DNA of 41,679 nt. Source: Carnobacterium_B sp040274945 (GTDB lineage Bacteria > Bacillota > Bacilli > Lactobacillales > Carnobacteriaceae). The stretch covers positions 1 to 41,679 of the forward strand of contig NZ_JBEMAR010000013.1 in the NCBI RefSeq assembly GCF_040274945.1. Direction: 5' to 3'. A model generated the notes under the pieces. That model did no database searches. It was not told the origin of the DNA and saw nothing but the letters and a program-made list of their open reading frames with translations. The position numbers and the translations under genes were made by a program. Numbering within the stretch: the stretch's first letter is position 1; each line of letters opens with the position of its first letter. This document shows, in pieces, positions 33,259-41,679 of this stretch.

Positions 33259-34443
33259 TTAAATATCGGTTTTTACTGAATAAAAGAGTAATAAACAACC
33301 AATAAATGCCGCCACTATTCCAGCACTTAACATTTCTGGAACACCAGCATTGTCTAGCAACCATCCACCTATAAAACTTCCAGCCACACTGCCTAGGGTA
33401 ACAGCACCTACGTTAAACGCTTGTCCTTTGACATAATCTGTTTTCTCCATTAGTTGATTGACATAATAAGTTGAGGCTGGAATGTAAAGAGCAAATGCTA
33501 ATCCTTGGAATAATTGAGTGACATTAATCATAAATACCGATCCCGATAAGAAGAAAAGAATACTTCTTAATACAAAGAAAACGGCAGCTATTTTCAACCA
33601 AATACCACTTTTTCGTTTAGTCAATAAATAGCTGAATCCTAACATAGCAGGTAGTTCACACAAAGCTGTAATCATTAATGACAAACCAAAGTCACTGTCG
33701 TTTCCTCCAAGTGAATGAATGATTTGGACTAAATAAGTATTTACGATAGTGTGAAAAAGAAACAAACAGGCTGCTCCTATTAGAAAGTAGGCAAAGCGAG
33801 GGTACCTTTTTAAAAAAGTTTCTTTTTCTTTGGTTAAAGGGTTATTCAACTTTAAATTTGGAGCAGATGGTACTTCAGAAATAGTAGTTTCGGGAAAGGT
33901 GAAAATAAGAATCAAAAAAGCTGATAATAAAAAAATACAGCCAATAGGCAAAATAATTGTGCTAAAGCGTGTTAACAATTGACCTAACGTGTACGAAGTT
34001 AGAGCGAATGCTAAGGAACCTGCTCCTCTTGTTAAACCAAAATTGATTTCTATCCCACTATTAATGTGTTCAAATGTAAAAGAATTAATGAACGGCTGCA
34101 TGGATAAAACTAATGAAACTACAGCTATGAATAGTAATGCTTCAATTGCAGGAGCGCCAGTAGAAAGAAGCAAAGAAACAAGAAGGCCAATAGATAAAAC
34201 CGTAAGGATAACTAAGCTCCATTTCAATGTTAATTTTTCAAACTTATCGACTACAGCACCTAAAGTAGGTTGTAAAATAACGGATAAGATATTGGAGATG
34301 GCAAGAATAAGCCCAATGTTTTGATTTTCGAAGCTTCGGGAGAGCAAAAAGACTGAAGCAAATCCATAGATGGAGCAAAATACCATCCAGTATAAGCTTT
34401 GTAGCAGTGCATATTTTATGGTTAGCGTACGAATTGTTGTCAT
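33259..34443 (-). CDS. MFS transporter of the LacY/HcaT-like (MFS_1_like) group
   Basis: A 394-residue protein with 12 hydrophobic segments. The opening MTTIRTLTIKYALLQSLYWMVFCSIYGFASVFLL and the GLILAISNILSVILQPTLGAVVDKFEK loop are typical of the oligosaccharide:H+ symporter / phenylpropionate permease-like group. The substrate is not recognisable and no catabolic gene lies next to it. The ATG at 34443 follows AAAGGAGGAG. It is divergent from the oxidoreductase gene at 34662. Confidence 0.86.
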   Translation of the reverse strand: MTTIRTLTIKYALLQSLYWMVFCSIYGFASVFLLSRSFENQNIGLILAISNILSVILQPTLGAVVDKFEKLTLKWSLVILTVLSIGLLVSLLLSTGAPAIEALLFIAVVSLVLSMQPFINSFTFEHINSGIEINFGLTRGAGSLAFALTSYTLGQLLTRFSTIILPIGCIFLLSAFLILIFTFPETTISEVPSAPNLKLNNPLTKEKETFLKRYPRFAYFLIGAACLFLFHTIVNTYLVQIIHSLGGNDSDFGLSLMITALCELPAMLGFSYLLTKRKSGIWLKIAAVFFVLRSILFFLSGSVFMINVTQLFQGLAFALYIPASTYYVNQLMEKTDYVKGQAFNVGAVTLGSVAGSFIGGWLLDNAGVPEMLSAGIVAAFIGCLLLFYSVKTDI

Positions 34444-34661
34444 AAGTTGTTACTCCTCCTTTCCCATTAAACCAAAATTGAATTTCTTTATCCCTGTAAA
34501 TATCATAGCATGCATTCACTTAAAAAAATGAAGAAATTAGATGGAATTTACAACCTGAACAAATTGTTAGGATTTCTTTGTTTTTTTTGATATACTTATT
34601 ATTAGTAAGAAGTATGTTAATGAAAATCATGTAAAGATATTAGTGTTTGGAGGAAAGAATA

Positions 34662-35612
34662 ATGAGAGCAGTTATTATCGAAGAATACGGTGGAAAAGAA
34701 AAGTTGAAAGAAGCAGAAGTACCGATGCCACAGCCTAAAGAGCATCAAGTCATCGTAAAAGAAAGAGCAACTTCCATCAACCCGATTGACTGGAAATTAC
34801 GTGAAGGCTATTTGCAACAAAAGATGCCTTGGGAATTCCCGATTATTTTAGGTTGGGATGTAGCAGGTGAAATTGTAGAGGTCGGTAGCGAAGTAACCGA
34901 TTGGAAAATTGGCGATCGAGTATTTGCACGTCCCGATACAACACGTTTTGGAACGTATGCTGAATATACTGCAGTTGATGATAACCTACTAGCGTATATT
35001 CCTGAAAATATATCTTATGAAGAAGCAGCAGCAGCACCATTAGCTGGATTAACTGCTTGGCAAGCATTATTTGATTACGGCAAACTTGTTGAAGGCGAAA
35101 AAGTCTTGATACATGCAGGTTCTGGTGGAGTAGGAACGTACGCTATTCAATTAGCTAAAAGTAAAGGTGCTTACGTTATCTCAACGGCAAGTGAAAAAAA
35201 TCGTGACTTGCTACTGGGTTTAGGAGTAGATCAATTCATTGATTATAAAAATGAAGATTTTACTGAACTATTAAGTGATGTAGACGTTATCTTTGATACG
35301 ATGGGCGGAGAAGTTTTAGAAAATAGTTTTAAAGTGATTAAACCGCATACCGGACGAATCGTATCCATTGTTGGAGACGCAGATAAAGAGTTGATTGAGA
35401 AAGCTGATATCACGTTCAATAATATTTGGTTAGAACCAGATGGAAAACAGCTTAGCCAGTTGGCCCAATTAATGGAACAAGGAAAAGTGAAGTCCATTAT
35501 CGGAGCAACTTACCCTTTAACTGAAAAAGGGGTTTATGATGCCCATGCATTAAGCGAGACACACCATGCAGTTGGGAAAATCGTGATTAAAGTAGGAAAC
35601 GAAGAATCTTAA
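34662..35612 (+). CDS. NADP-dependent oxidoreductase, zinc-free MDR (quinone reductase-like)
   Basis: A 316-residue medium-chain dehydrogenase/reductase. An N-terminal GroES-like domain (MRAVIIEEYGGKEKLKEAE, ATSINPIDWKLREGY, GWDVAGEIVEVG) precedes a Rossmann domain with VLIHAGSGGVGTYAIQLAKSKG (about 145-166). There are no structural-zinc cysteines, which indicates the zinc-free quinone oxidoreductase/enoyl reductase group. The substrate is unknown. Start: TTG 34647 overlaps the TTGGAGG ribosome site; ATG 34662 is chosen. It is monocistronic with a strong terminator. Confidence 0.92.
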   Translation: MRAVIIEEYGGKEKLKEAEVPMPQPKEHQVIVKERATSINPIDWKLREGYLQQKMPWEFPIILGWDVAGEIVEVGSEVTDWKIGDRVFARPDTTRFGTYAEYTAVDDNLLAYIPENISYEEAAAAPLAGLTAWQALFDYGKLVEGEKVLIHAGSGGVGTYAIQLAKSKGAYVISTASEKNRDLLLGLGVDQFIDYKNEDFTELLSDVDVIFDTMGGEVLENSFKVIKPHTGRIVSIVGDADKELIEKADITFNNIWLEPDGKQLSQLAQLMEQGKVKSIIGATYPLTEKGVYDAHALSETHHAVGKIVIKVGNEES

Positions 35613-35625
35613 TAGACAGATTAAT

Positions 35626-35668
35626 TATAAAAAAAGAAGCGACAGTTTTTCTGTCGCTTCTTTTTTTA
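35626..35668 (+). terminator. Intrinsic terminator after oxidoreductase gene
   Basis: AAAAAAAGAAGCGACAG pairs with CTGTCGCTTCTTTTTTT around a 4-base loop. Confidence 0.95.
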
Positions 35669-35760
35669 TAGGTATGATTAGCTTTCAATGATTTCATATT
35701 CATGTCTGTTTTAAGAAGTGATTGTACAGAATCTTTTAGCACAATAATTTTGATGGTGTA

Positions 35761-36390
35761 CTAATAAAGTAGTGGTACATTATAGCCAATTTCGGTAACC
35801 TAAGCCTTTGAAGGTATCATGATTCCTTCAAAGGCTTTATAATCACGCAAAGAAACTGACCACACTTCTAGTCTTTACTTTTTATCAAATCATCCATACC
35901 TTTCAGTCTCAAATTCAATAACCTCACCTATATCATTAAATGAAAATAGTCCTGAGACAGTTACACATTTGTAGGTCATTGTTGCTTATGCATTGCTACC
36001 ATCATTCTCATTCCAGGTTATATATTTGTTTAAAGATGCAGTAGGAAAACATACCATCTCAGCAAAATATCTTAACAAGGTACCCTATTGATTTCTTTCA
36101 CTACAGAAATGGCAACAGTAAATCATGAAAGAAACTTAAAGAGCATACTCCTTATTCCATTCCAATACTTATCACCTTTTTACAATATGAATTAAAAATG
36201 CTGATTTAATGGTTGCATTCCAGATAAAGATTGGTTTTTCTGTAGTGAATTATTGTTCTTCTTGAAATGACATCCCTTGCTTATTTTGTCTAATCTCATG
36301 TTAGCTTTTTGTTTTAAACGTACAGTTATAGTTACTAATGCAAACTATTTAAATATTCTGTTAAATATGAACAAAATATGGCTAAATATA
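35761..36390 (-). pseudogene. Heavily decayed DUF6544 family gene
   Basis: No intact frame exists, but reading the minus strand across frames recovers an ordered DUF6544-like protein. The pieces, in order, are NRIFK, TVRLKQKANMRLD, EEQ-stop-FTTEKPIFIWNATIK, GDKYWNGIRSML, VVKEIN, GTLLRYFAEMVCFPTASL, ATMTYKCVTVSGLFSFND, IGEVIEFETERYG, SLRDYKAFEGIMIPSKA and TEIGYNVPLLY before TAG at 35763-35761. At least five stops and several frameshifts interrupt it. Relative to a family length of about 250 residues, nearly the whole gene is present as a ghost. The upstream boundary is approximate. Confidence 0.82.
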
Positions 36391-36560
36391 CAAAACTAGT
36401 GTTTCTTAAATGAAAAACAATATGTAATCGGTTGCAGAAATGATAATGTAATAATACCGATGACTTTGTTAAAGAATTAATATCATATTCTTGTGATTAC
36501 TATGATATACTAACTGGCGTGAGAAAATAAAAGGGTATAAAAAACCACGGAGGGTATGCT

Positions 36561-37904
36561 TTGAATAAGAAATTGATGACCGGGATGATTGCAGCATTGT
36601 TATTTGCAACTCCAATTGTAATGCCGACTGCTACAGAAGCAGCGAGTGTTTCAGAACTTGAAAATCAAAAAGCAGAATTAGAAAATAAATCAGCAGACAT
36701 AAACTCAAAAATCCAATCTCAAGAAGAAACCTTAAATAACTTAGAATCTGAAAAAGCAAATCTTGAATCAGAAGTTGAAAAATTACAAACGAATATCGAT
36801 ACTGTTGTACTAGAACTGAAAGTACAAGAGCAAAAATTAGCTGACTCAAAAGCTAAAATTGAAAAATTAAAAGTAGAGATTGAAAAATTAAAAGATCTAA
36901 TTGCTAGACGTGAAGAAAAATTAGAACATCAAGCTAGAAATGTGCAAACAGATGGTAGTACTTCTAATATGGTCGATTTAGTATTATCTGCAGATAGTTT
37001 GTCAGATTTAATCGGGCGTGTGGGTGTAGTAAACCAATTGGTTTCTGCAAACAAAGATATTGTTACTCAACAAGAGAATGATAAAAAAGAAGTAGAAAAG
37101 AATGAAAAAGCAGCACAAGATGAAAAAGTTGCAATTGAATCATTAAAAGCAGAAATTGAAGTAAATAAAAATAACTTAGTTGCTCAAAAGGCAGAATTAG
37201 ATGACAAAATTGTTCAAGTAGCAACTAAATACGATATGACAGAATCTGAAAAGAATGACTTTGTTAAAGAACAAGCTGTTATTGCGACTCAAACAAGTGT
37301 CTTGTCTAGCGAATTACAAGAAGAACGTCAACGCATTATAGCTGAAGAAGAAAAAGCACAAGCGGCTGCTAAAAAAGCAGAAGCTGAGGCAGAAGCTAAA
37401 GCAGCACAAGCAGAAGCTAAAGCAGCGGAAACTAAACAAACAACAAGTTCTTCAAGTCAATCAAGCAATCAAGCTCCATCAAGCAATGAGAAACAAGCAA
37501 GCACTCCATCATCTTCAAGCAGTTCAGGGTTTATTAATCCAAGTGGAGGATATACTACTTCTTCTTATGGCTACCGTATTCACCCGATTACTGGTGTAAA
37601 TAAATTACATGGTGGTATTGACTTTGGTGGCGGCGGTCCAATCGTAGCAGCACAAAGCGGAACAGTTGTTTTTGCTGGTTACCATAGTGAATGGGGTTAT
37701 TATGTGAAAATTGATCATGGAAATGGCGTACAAACATTATACGCTCACATGGTATCCGGAAGTTTATTAGTAACAGCCGGACAACAAGTATCACAAGGAC
37801 AACAAATTGGAACAATGGGTACGACTGGTTCTTCTACAGGGGTTCATTTACACTTTGAAGTTTATGTTAATGGTTCTCGTGTTGATCCAGCAGGCTATCT
37901 ATAA
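36561..37904 (+). CDS. Secreted M23 peptidoglycan hydrolase with coiled coil
   Basis: A 447-residue exported protein. A signal peptide (MNKKLMTGMIAALLFATPIVMPTATEA, cleavage near residue 27) precedes a long Glu/Lys coiled coil (about 30-255). An Ala/Glu/Lys stretch and a Ser/Gln linker (about 270-320) follow, then a C-terminal M23 LytM domain. Zinc ligands are visible: His350 and Asp354 (HGGIDF), and His431 within HLHF (429-432). The EnvC/PcsB-like layout suggests a coiled-coil-controlled endopeptidase, perhaps linked to FtsEX, but no ftsEX is nearby. Start is TTG 36561, 7 bases after GGAGGG; the nearby ATG opens a two-codon frame (ATG CTT TGA). Confidence 0.92.
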   Translation: MNKKLMTGMIAALLFATPIVMPTATEAASVSELENQKAELENKSADINSKIQSQEETLNNLESEKANLESEVEKLQTNIDTVVLELKVQEQKLADSKAKIEKLKVEIEKLKDLIARREEKLEHQARNVQTDGSTSNMVDLVLSADSLSDLIGRVGVVNQLVSANKDIVTQQENDKKEVEKNEKAAQDEKVAIESLKAEIEVNKNNLVAQKAELDDKIVQVATKYDMTESEKNDFVKEQAVIATQTSVLSSELQEERQRIIAEEEKAQAAAKKAEAEAEAKAAQAEAKAAETKQTTSSSSQSSNQAPSSNEKQASTPSSSSSSGFINPSGGYTTSSYGYRIHPITGVNKLHGGIDFGGGGPIVAAQSGTVVFAGYHSEWGYYVKIDHGNGVQTLYAHMVSGSLLVTAGQQVSQGQQIGTMGTTGSSTGVHLHFEVYVNGSRVDPAGYL

Positions 37905-37959
37905 GAAGAAAGTTTTCAAAATAGTGGCATGTAAATTAAGAATTTAAAACAAATAGCCT

Positions 37960-37990
37960 AAGTCCTCTCTTTCAAAGAGAGGACTTTTTT
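37960..37990 (+). terminator. Intrinsic terminator after M23 gene
   Basis: AAGTCCTCTCTT/AAGAGAGGACTT-like arms (AGTCCTCTCT pairs with AGAGAGGACT), loop TTCA, then T6. Confidence 0.93.
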
Positions 37991-38034
37991 AGTAGAATGA
38001 ATAAGCAATAGATGAAATGGGCGGAGGATTACGA

Positions 38035-38802
38035 ATGGAACTAATTTTATCCACAAAAAATGAACGCGTAAAAAATTGGAAAAAACTTCAATCAAGAAGA
38101 GGGCGTCAAAAAGCTGGTGCTTATTTAATTGAAGGTTTCCATTTAATAGAAGAAGCTTTAAAAAATCATGCGATAATTTTAGAAATAATGATAAGTGAAG
38201 AAGTAGCTGTAGGAGATATTCCTGAATTTGATGAAGCAAAACAAGTTGAAATTTCTGCGGAAATCGCAAAACTTTTAAGTGAGACTGAAACTTCTCAAGG
38301 TATTTTTGCAGTTGTAAAAAAAATAGAGCAATTAGATAAACCAATTCTTGCGAAGCCCTTTTTATTCTTAGACAATGTTCAAGACCCAGGAAATGTCGGA
38401 ACAATGGTTCGCACAGCAGATGCTGCCGGTTTTGGGGGAGTCGTATTAGGAAAAGGATCTGTCGATCTTTACAATAGTAAAGTGTTGCGTTCTATGCAAG
38501 GGAGTCATTTTCATTTGCCGGTTTACCAAGGAGATTTAAATGAATGGTTTGATTTGTTTTTTGAACATGAGTTTCCAGTTTTTGGTACTGAATTAAATGA
38601 AGATGCCGTTTCTTATCGAAAAATTGACCCTCAAGCTGTATATGGACTGGTTATGGGAAATGAAGGCAATGGAATGTCGGATGAATTATTAAAACGTACA
38701 ACAAAGAATCTTTATATTCCGATTGTAGGACAAGCGGAGTCTCTAAATGTTGCAGTAGCTGCTGGAATAGTCATGTTTTCGTTAACCAAGAATAAAAGTT
38801 AA
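38035..38802 (+). CDS. TrmH-family (SPOUT) RNA 2'-O-methyltransferase
   Basis: A 255-residue protein. An N-terminal substrate-binding domain (STKNERVKNWKKLQSRRGRQ ... GAYLIEGFHLIEEAL, residues 1-90) is followed by the SPOUT domain with its three motifs: DNVQDPGNVGTMVRTADAAGF, LVMGNEGNGMSDEL and IPIVGQAESLNVAVAAGI. These enzymes 2'-O-methylate a ribose in rRNA or tRNA using SAM; the YsgA/RlmB group is closest by layout, and the exact nucleotide is not determinable. Start: ATG 38035 after GGAGGA; the upstream in-frame ATG lies before the ribosome site. Confidence 0.93.
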   Translation: MELILSTKNERVKNWKKLQSRRGRQKAGAYLIEGFHLIEEALKNHAIILEIMISEEVAVGDIPEFDEAKQVEISAEIAKLLSETETSQGIFAVVKKIEQLDKPILAKPFLFLDNVQDPGNVGTMVRTADAAGFGGVVLGKGSVDLYNSKVLRSMQGSHFHLPVYQGDLNEWFDLFFEHEFPVFGTELNEDAVSYRKIDPQAVYGLVMGNEGNGMSDELLKRTTKNLYIPIVGQAESLNVAVAAGIVMFSLTKNKS

Positions 38803-38946
38803 GTGTTACAAAACTATGTCAAAAAAATGAACTTTCCTAATATTTCTTTAAATTTGAAGTGTTCTGCTTTAAAAGCCTAAGCATACATTGTATGATGGGA
38901 ACCAGTTAGAACACATTATATATTATTACGAAAAGGAAGTTGTTTA

Positions 38947-39462
38947 ATGACCGAACCAAAATGGAAGCAAGATTTAGAATACGTTGCACTTATCGAGGAT
39001 TTATTGGAATGTGAAGAAGTAAAGAAACTAAATGACTATACTCAACATCATTTTACTACAAGACTAGATCATTCAATTAGCGTATCTTATATCAGTTACT
39101 GTATTGCTAAAAAACATAATTTGGATGCTAGAGCTACAGCTCGTGCAGGTTTGCTTCATGATTTGTTTTATTATGATTGGAGAACAACGAAATTTGATGA
39201 GGGTACTCACGCATATGTCCATCCTCGTATGGCTTGCGAAAACGCAAAAAAATTAACAGAACTAAGTGAATTAGAGTGCGATATTATTATTAAACACATG
39301 TGGCTAGCTACTGTAGCTCTTCCAAAGTATAAAGAAAGTTACATTGTAACGTTTGTTGATAAATATTGTGCAGTAAAAGAAGTAGCTGTTCCATTGACTG
39401 GAAAAATGAGAACCTCTGTAAAGAATGCGTGGGCTCGTTTGAGACCAGCTGCAGCACAATAA
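38947..39462 (+). CDS. HD-domain metal-dependent phosphohydrolase
   Basis: A 171-residue single-domain HD protein. Metal-binding residues are visible: His in TTRLDHSISVSY (about residue 45), HD in AGLLHDLFYYD (about residue 76), and Asp in VTFVDKYC (about residue 139). The further HVHP-like AYVHPRMACENAKKL fits the family. HD proteins hydrolyse nucleotides, cyclic nucleotides or similar phosphates; the substrate is unknown. This gene often follows the TrmH gene in lactic bacteria. The ATG is 8-9 bases after AAAAGGAAG. Confidence 0.9.
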   Translation: MTEPKWKQDLEYVALIEDLLECEEVKKLNDYTQHHFTTRLDHSISVSYISYCIAKKHNLDARATARAGLLHDLFYYDWRTTKFDEGTHAYVHPRMACENAKKLTELSELECDIIIKHMWLATVALPKYKESYIVTFVDKYCAVKEVAVPLTGKMRTSVKNAWARLRPAAAQ

Positions 39463-39502
39463 AAATAGAGATAAGTTGTAATAGACGTTTTTAACTTAAT
39501 AA

Positions 39503-39541
39503 TAAAAAGACTAAACCTTAATTGAGGCTTAGTCTTTTTTT
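39503..39541. terminator. Bidirectional terminator between HD and zincin genes
   Basis: AAAAAGACTAAACCTT pairs with GAGGCTTAGTCTTTTTTT around AATT, with one mismatch. It overlaps the end of the minus-strand zincin gene. Confidence 0.88.
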
Positions 39542-40521
39542 GCTTCAGTTAGAAGATTCTTTAGAATTTCAGTTCGTATTTCAACTAATTCTGGAAATTG
39601 ATAAAAAAAGTTTTGTTTCTTTTGAGCAACGGTGTCATTGCTTTGTCTAGGAGAGAGAATAAAAAAGGTCCATGATTCAGCAATATCTTCTTCAGGATGG
39701 GTAACAGCATAACTTGTCAAAAAATCATCAGCATGTTCAAGGTAAAATGATTGTTGAGCTTCTGGATCAGCTTGGACATTGAGATGTTGCCACTCTTTGT
39801 AATAATCAATCCAAAATTCTTGGTAATATAAATTTATATACGACTCAGGAGTGCTTTCTCCATAGAAAGAAGAGTAAGTAGTTTCTATTTGACTAGAGGT
39901 TTTCCAATCGTAATTGCTGACCATTTGCTTATTATTTAAAGTTAGAAGATGGCCATATTCATGAATTAAAGTGTAATAAAAATTTTTTTCATCTGTGCTA
40001 TCGACAAAGTCAACTCCAAGTTGCCAAGTATCTCCATTGTAGTCTAACGGTTCAACGTAACCTAAAAGATTACTAGCTCCATCTGAGAAAACGGAGAAAG
40101 AATAAATGTTTGTGCGTAAATCTGCCGGTATAATAGTTTTAAAGGTATCCCATAGTTGATTATGAGCAATCGTATTTCTCGCATATTCGCTTTGATCAGT
40201 ATTAACGGTATTAATGATTCCATTGGAAAGAACATCATTAATAACTTGGTAAGTAACAATAGTTGATTTTTGAATTAATGCACTTTGACTTTGTTCCATA
40301 TTATTACCAGCTTTTGTAGGAGCTCCAGATGTGAAGTCTAAAGGATCGCCAATAAGTTCTTTTACTTCATTAAGATAAGCGTCGCCCTCTTCAATGAGGA
40401 CGTCACTGCTAGTTTTTTCAACAGTATCGTTAATAACCCCTTGCATTGTGACGATGTCATATGAAAAATAGCCTAAAAATAATAATGAGCTAGTGAAAAT
40501 CCAAAATAAGATTCGTTGCAT
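39529..40521 (-). CDS. Exported zinc metalloprotease-like protein (HEYGH)
   Basis: A 330-residue protein. A hydrophobic N-terminal segment (ILFWIFTSSLLFLGYFSYDIV) acts as a signal anchor. The zincin motif HEYGH is at residues 187-191 in YYTLIHEYGHLLTLN (gluzincin/metzincin-like HExxH). A candidate third ligand is Glu in EEDIAESWTFFIL, about 100 residues on. I recognise no named family, and the substrate is unknown. It would act outside the membrane. The ATG follows GGAGGTG. The active site seems intact, so peptidase activity is plausible but unproven. Confidence 0.82.
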   Translation of the reverse strand: MQRILFWIFTSSLLFLGYFSYDIVTMQGVINDTVEKTSSDVLIEEGDAYLNEVKELIGDPLDFTSGAPTKAGNNMEQSQSALIQKSTIVTYQVINDVLSNGIINTVNTDQSEYARNTIAHNQLWDTFKTIIPADLRTNIYSFSVFSDGASNLLGYVEPLDYNGDTWQLGVDFVDSTDEKNFYYTLIHEYGHLLTLNNKQMVSNYDWKTSSQIETTYSSFYGESTPESYINLYYQEFWIDYYKEWQHLNVQADPEAQQSFYLEHADDFLTSYAVTHPEEDIAESWTFFILSPRQSNDTVAQKKQNFFYQFPELVEIRTEILKNLLTEAKKD

Positions 40522-40692
40522 CTTGTTTTCACCTCCAAAATCCCGTTATTTACATACTTTAAGTTTAGTGAATGTAAATAAAATTGTAAAGCAAAGATAC
40601 CTTTTTATACGCAAAGAAACGCATGTATTAAAGTAAAAGGAAGACTTTTTAAAAAGACACAAAAACAACACATAAAATTTTCAAAAAAAAGA

Positions 40693-40721
40693 TTGTCGAA
40701 GTATAAATCACAGTATATAAT
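40693..40721 (+). promoter_or_regulatory. Predicted promoter of the GNAT gene
   Basis: TTGTCG, a 17-base spacer and a perfect TATAAT (40716-40721). The predicted leader of about 118 bases contains AAACGTTT at about 40787-40794. The 324-base gap before the GNAT gene holds nothing else I recognise. Confidence 0.65.
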
Positions 40722-40845
40722 AATGCTTGTCGTATAAATTGAAACAGAAAAATTAAGTCTTATAAAGTTAATGAGATAGGGAATGCAAACGTTTCAATGA
40801 ATGCTGAAAAAAATGAATTTTTAGATAGGATTGGAGGAAGCTTAA

Positions 40846-41370
40846 ATGATAGAGGTAACGTTTACCAAACAAAAAGCACTTATTAGAGAAGCCAGTTTAG
40901 CAGACTTGCCAGAAATGGTAGATATCTATAATAAGGCAATACTCACAGGAGGCATCACCTGTGATCTTGATCCATTTACAGTAGAAGAAAGAAAATCATG
41001 GTTTGAGTCTCATCAAACAGAAAAATATCCGCTGTTCGTTTATGAAGTTGATGGAAAGGTTGCCGGATACAGTCATTTAAGTGGATACCGAGTAGGAAGA
41101 AGAGCGGTAGATCAGGTCACTGAAATTAGTTATTATGTAAATGGTGATTACCGTAAACGTGGAATTGGATCAAAGTTAGTTGATTATGCGCTACAACAAG
41201 CTAAAGAGATCGGTTATCAAAATGTTATTGCAATGATTGTAGAAGGCAACGGAGCAAGTGAATACATTCTTGGGAAATTTGGTTTTCAACAATGGGGAAG
41301 AATGCCAAAGATAGCTGAATTTAACGGAGCGTTACACGATCATTTGTATTATGGATTGAGAATCAATTAA
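40846..41370 (+). CDS. GNAT acetyltransferase of the PAT/MnaT type
   Basis: A 174-residue GNAT enzyme. The N-terminus ALIREASLADLPEMVDIYNKAI and the loop GRRAVDQVTEISYYVNGDYRKRGIGSKLVDYAL (acetyl-CoA site R-K-R-G-I-G) match the phosphinothricin/methionine-derivative acetyltransferase group (YncA/MnaT). NVIAMIVEGNGASEYILGKFGFQ and MPKIAEFNG also fit. These enzymes acetylate small amines such as toxic amino-acid analogues; the true substrate is unknown. The ATG follows GGAGGAAG. Confidence 0.92.
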   Translation: MIEVTFTKQKALIREASLADLPEMVDIYNKAILTGGITCDLDPFTVEERKSWFESHQTEKYPLFVYEVDGKVAGYSHLSGYRVGRRAVDQVTEISYYVNGDYRKRGIGSKLVDYALQQAKEIGYQNVIAMIVEGNGASEYILGKFGFQQWGRMPKIAEFNGALHDHLYYGLRIN

Positions 41371-41380
41371 AAAAATTGAT

Positions 41381-41429
41381 AAAAAGTAGAACTAGATAGC
41401 CTTGAAAAGGGTTCGGTTCTACTTTTTTT
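41381..41429 (+). terminator. Intrinsic terminator after GNAT gene
   Basis: AAAAAGTAGAAC pairs with GTTCTACTTTTTT, with an inner CCTT/AAGG pairing. Confidence 0.9.
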
Positions 41430-41614
41430 AATTGAACTTTAAATAATGGATAGATTTTTATTTAATTGAATAAATATTCTTTCTTTCTGGCGGATGATTC
41501 TATGAGAAAAGACTTAATTAGTTCGTGTTTACTTTAAAAAAAGAGTTGAGAGTTTATTAACAACGAATTAATGTTTGTGGTTAATAGAAATGTGTTTTTT
41601 TTGTAAAAAAAACA

Positions 41615-41643
41615 TTGACGGCATTCTGAATCCCTGTTATATT
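41615..41643 (+). promoter_or_regulatory. Strong promoter pointing off the right edge, possibly of a stable-RNA operon
   Basis: TTGACG (41615-41620), a 17-base spacer and TATATT (41638-41643) in an AT-rich setting. The transcript would start with a GTCGCTGAGACAGGTTG leader. The start of the spacer-leader region and the absence of a ribosome site within 30 bases suggest an rRNA or tRNA transcript beyond the window. The gap from 41430 to 41614 otherwise holds nothing I recognise. Confidence 0.6.
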
Positions 41644-41679
41644 AATACATGTCGCTGAGACAGGTTGAAACAAACCAAC

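Noticed and set aside
35801..35840. Terminator-like hairpin in the gap before the M23 gene
   Set aside because: It falls inside the decayed DUF6544 gene, has no T tract on the plus strand and no gene directly before it.
40784..40797. cre site TGCAAACGTTTCAA in the GNAT leader
   Set aside because: The central CG and AAACGTTT are right, but the outer half-sites are out of register by one base, and the spacing does not match the consensus.

Overview
This is a low-GC Gram-positive chromosomal segment. Gene content and style fit the Lactobacillales, most likely Carnobacteriaceae or a close relative: strong GGAGG ribosome sites, a T-box leuS, PepV, an SpxH-like protein, sigma-54, CcpA-like sites, and a murJ(ytgP)/rsuA-type pair as in Bacillus. 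The species is inferred, not proven. No phage, CRISPR array, intact insertion sequence, tRNA or rRNA gene lies inside the window. A strong promoter pointing off the right edge may start a stable-RNA operon.

Layout. 1-1,160: the end of a LysM protein, a YbjQ-family protein and a leucine T-box leader. 1,162-9,513: leuS, lipid II flippase family protein, RsuA-type pseudouridine synthase, a stress protein, NAD(P)HX dehydratase and dipeptidase PepV. 9,556-11,510: an aspartate racemase plus ATP-grasp ligase pair on the minus strand that resembles the D-Asp cross-bridge genes of Enterococcus faecium. 11,750-17,024: an SDR protein lacking the usual catalytic Tyr, a GT2 glycosyltransferase, DUF975 protein, a CLC protein of the probable fluoride-exporting type, an SpxH-like protein without its cysteines, and an ElaA acetyltransferase. 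17,190-20,309: a cysteine-from-homocysteine operon (mccA-mccB-yrrT). 20,534-27,000: FNT channel, DUF4153 protein, sigma-54, a frameshifted LURP-one gene, a second stress protein and a LapA-like protein. 27,342-34,443: two MFS transporters, a 51-bp tandem repeat, an aldo/keto reductase, a DUF368 (PopT-type) protein, and a divergent vitamin B6 pair (ECF S component and pyridoxal kinase). 34,662-41,370: an oxidoreductase, a decayed DUF6544 gene, an M23 peptidoglycan hydrolase, TrmH-type methyltransferase, HD protein, exported zincin and GNAT enzyme.

The most interesting element is the 5' leader of the mccA operon. A good promoter is followed by a 33-codon reading frame with seven Cys codons (five within six codons), then sequences that can pair in mutually exclusive ways, then a perfect intrinsic terminator just before the mccA ribosome site. 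This has every part of a ribosome-dependent cysteine attenuator, in a group where Cys genes are more often under T-box or CymR control.

Two decayed genes also show up: a multiply disrupted DUF6544 gene at about 35,761-36,390 on the minus strand, and a LURP-one gene broken by one frameshift in an A8 tract. Start codons were adjusted from the longest frame wherever a ribosome binding site pointed to an internal start.
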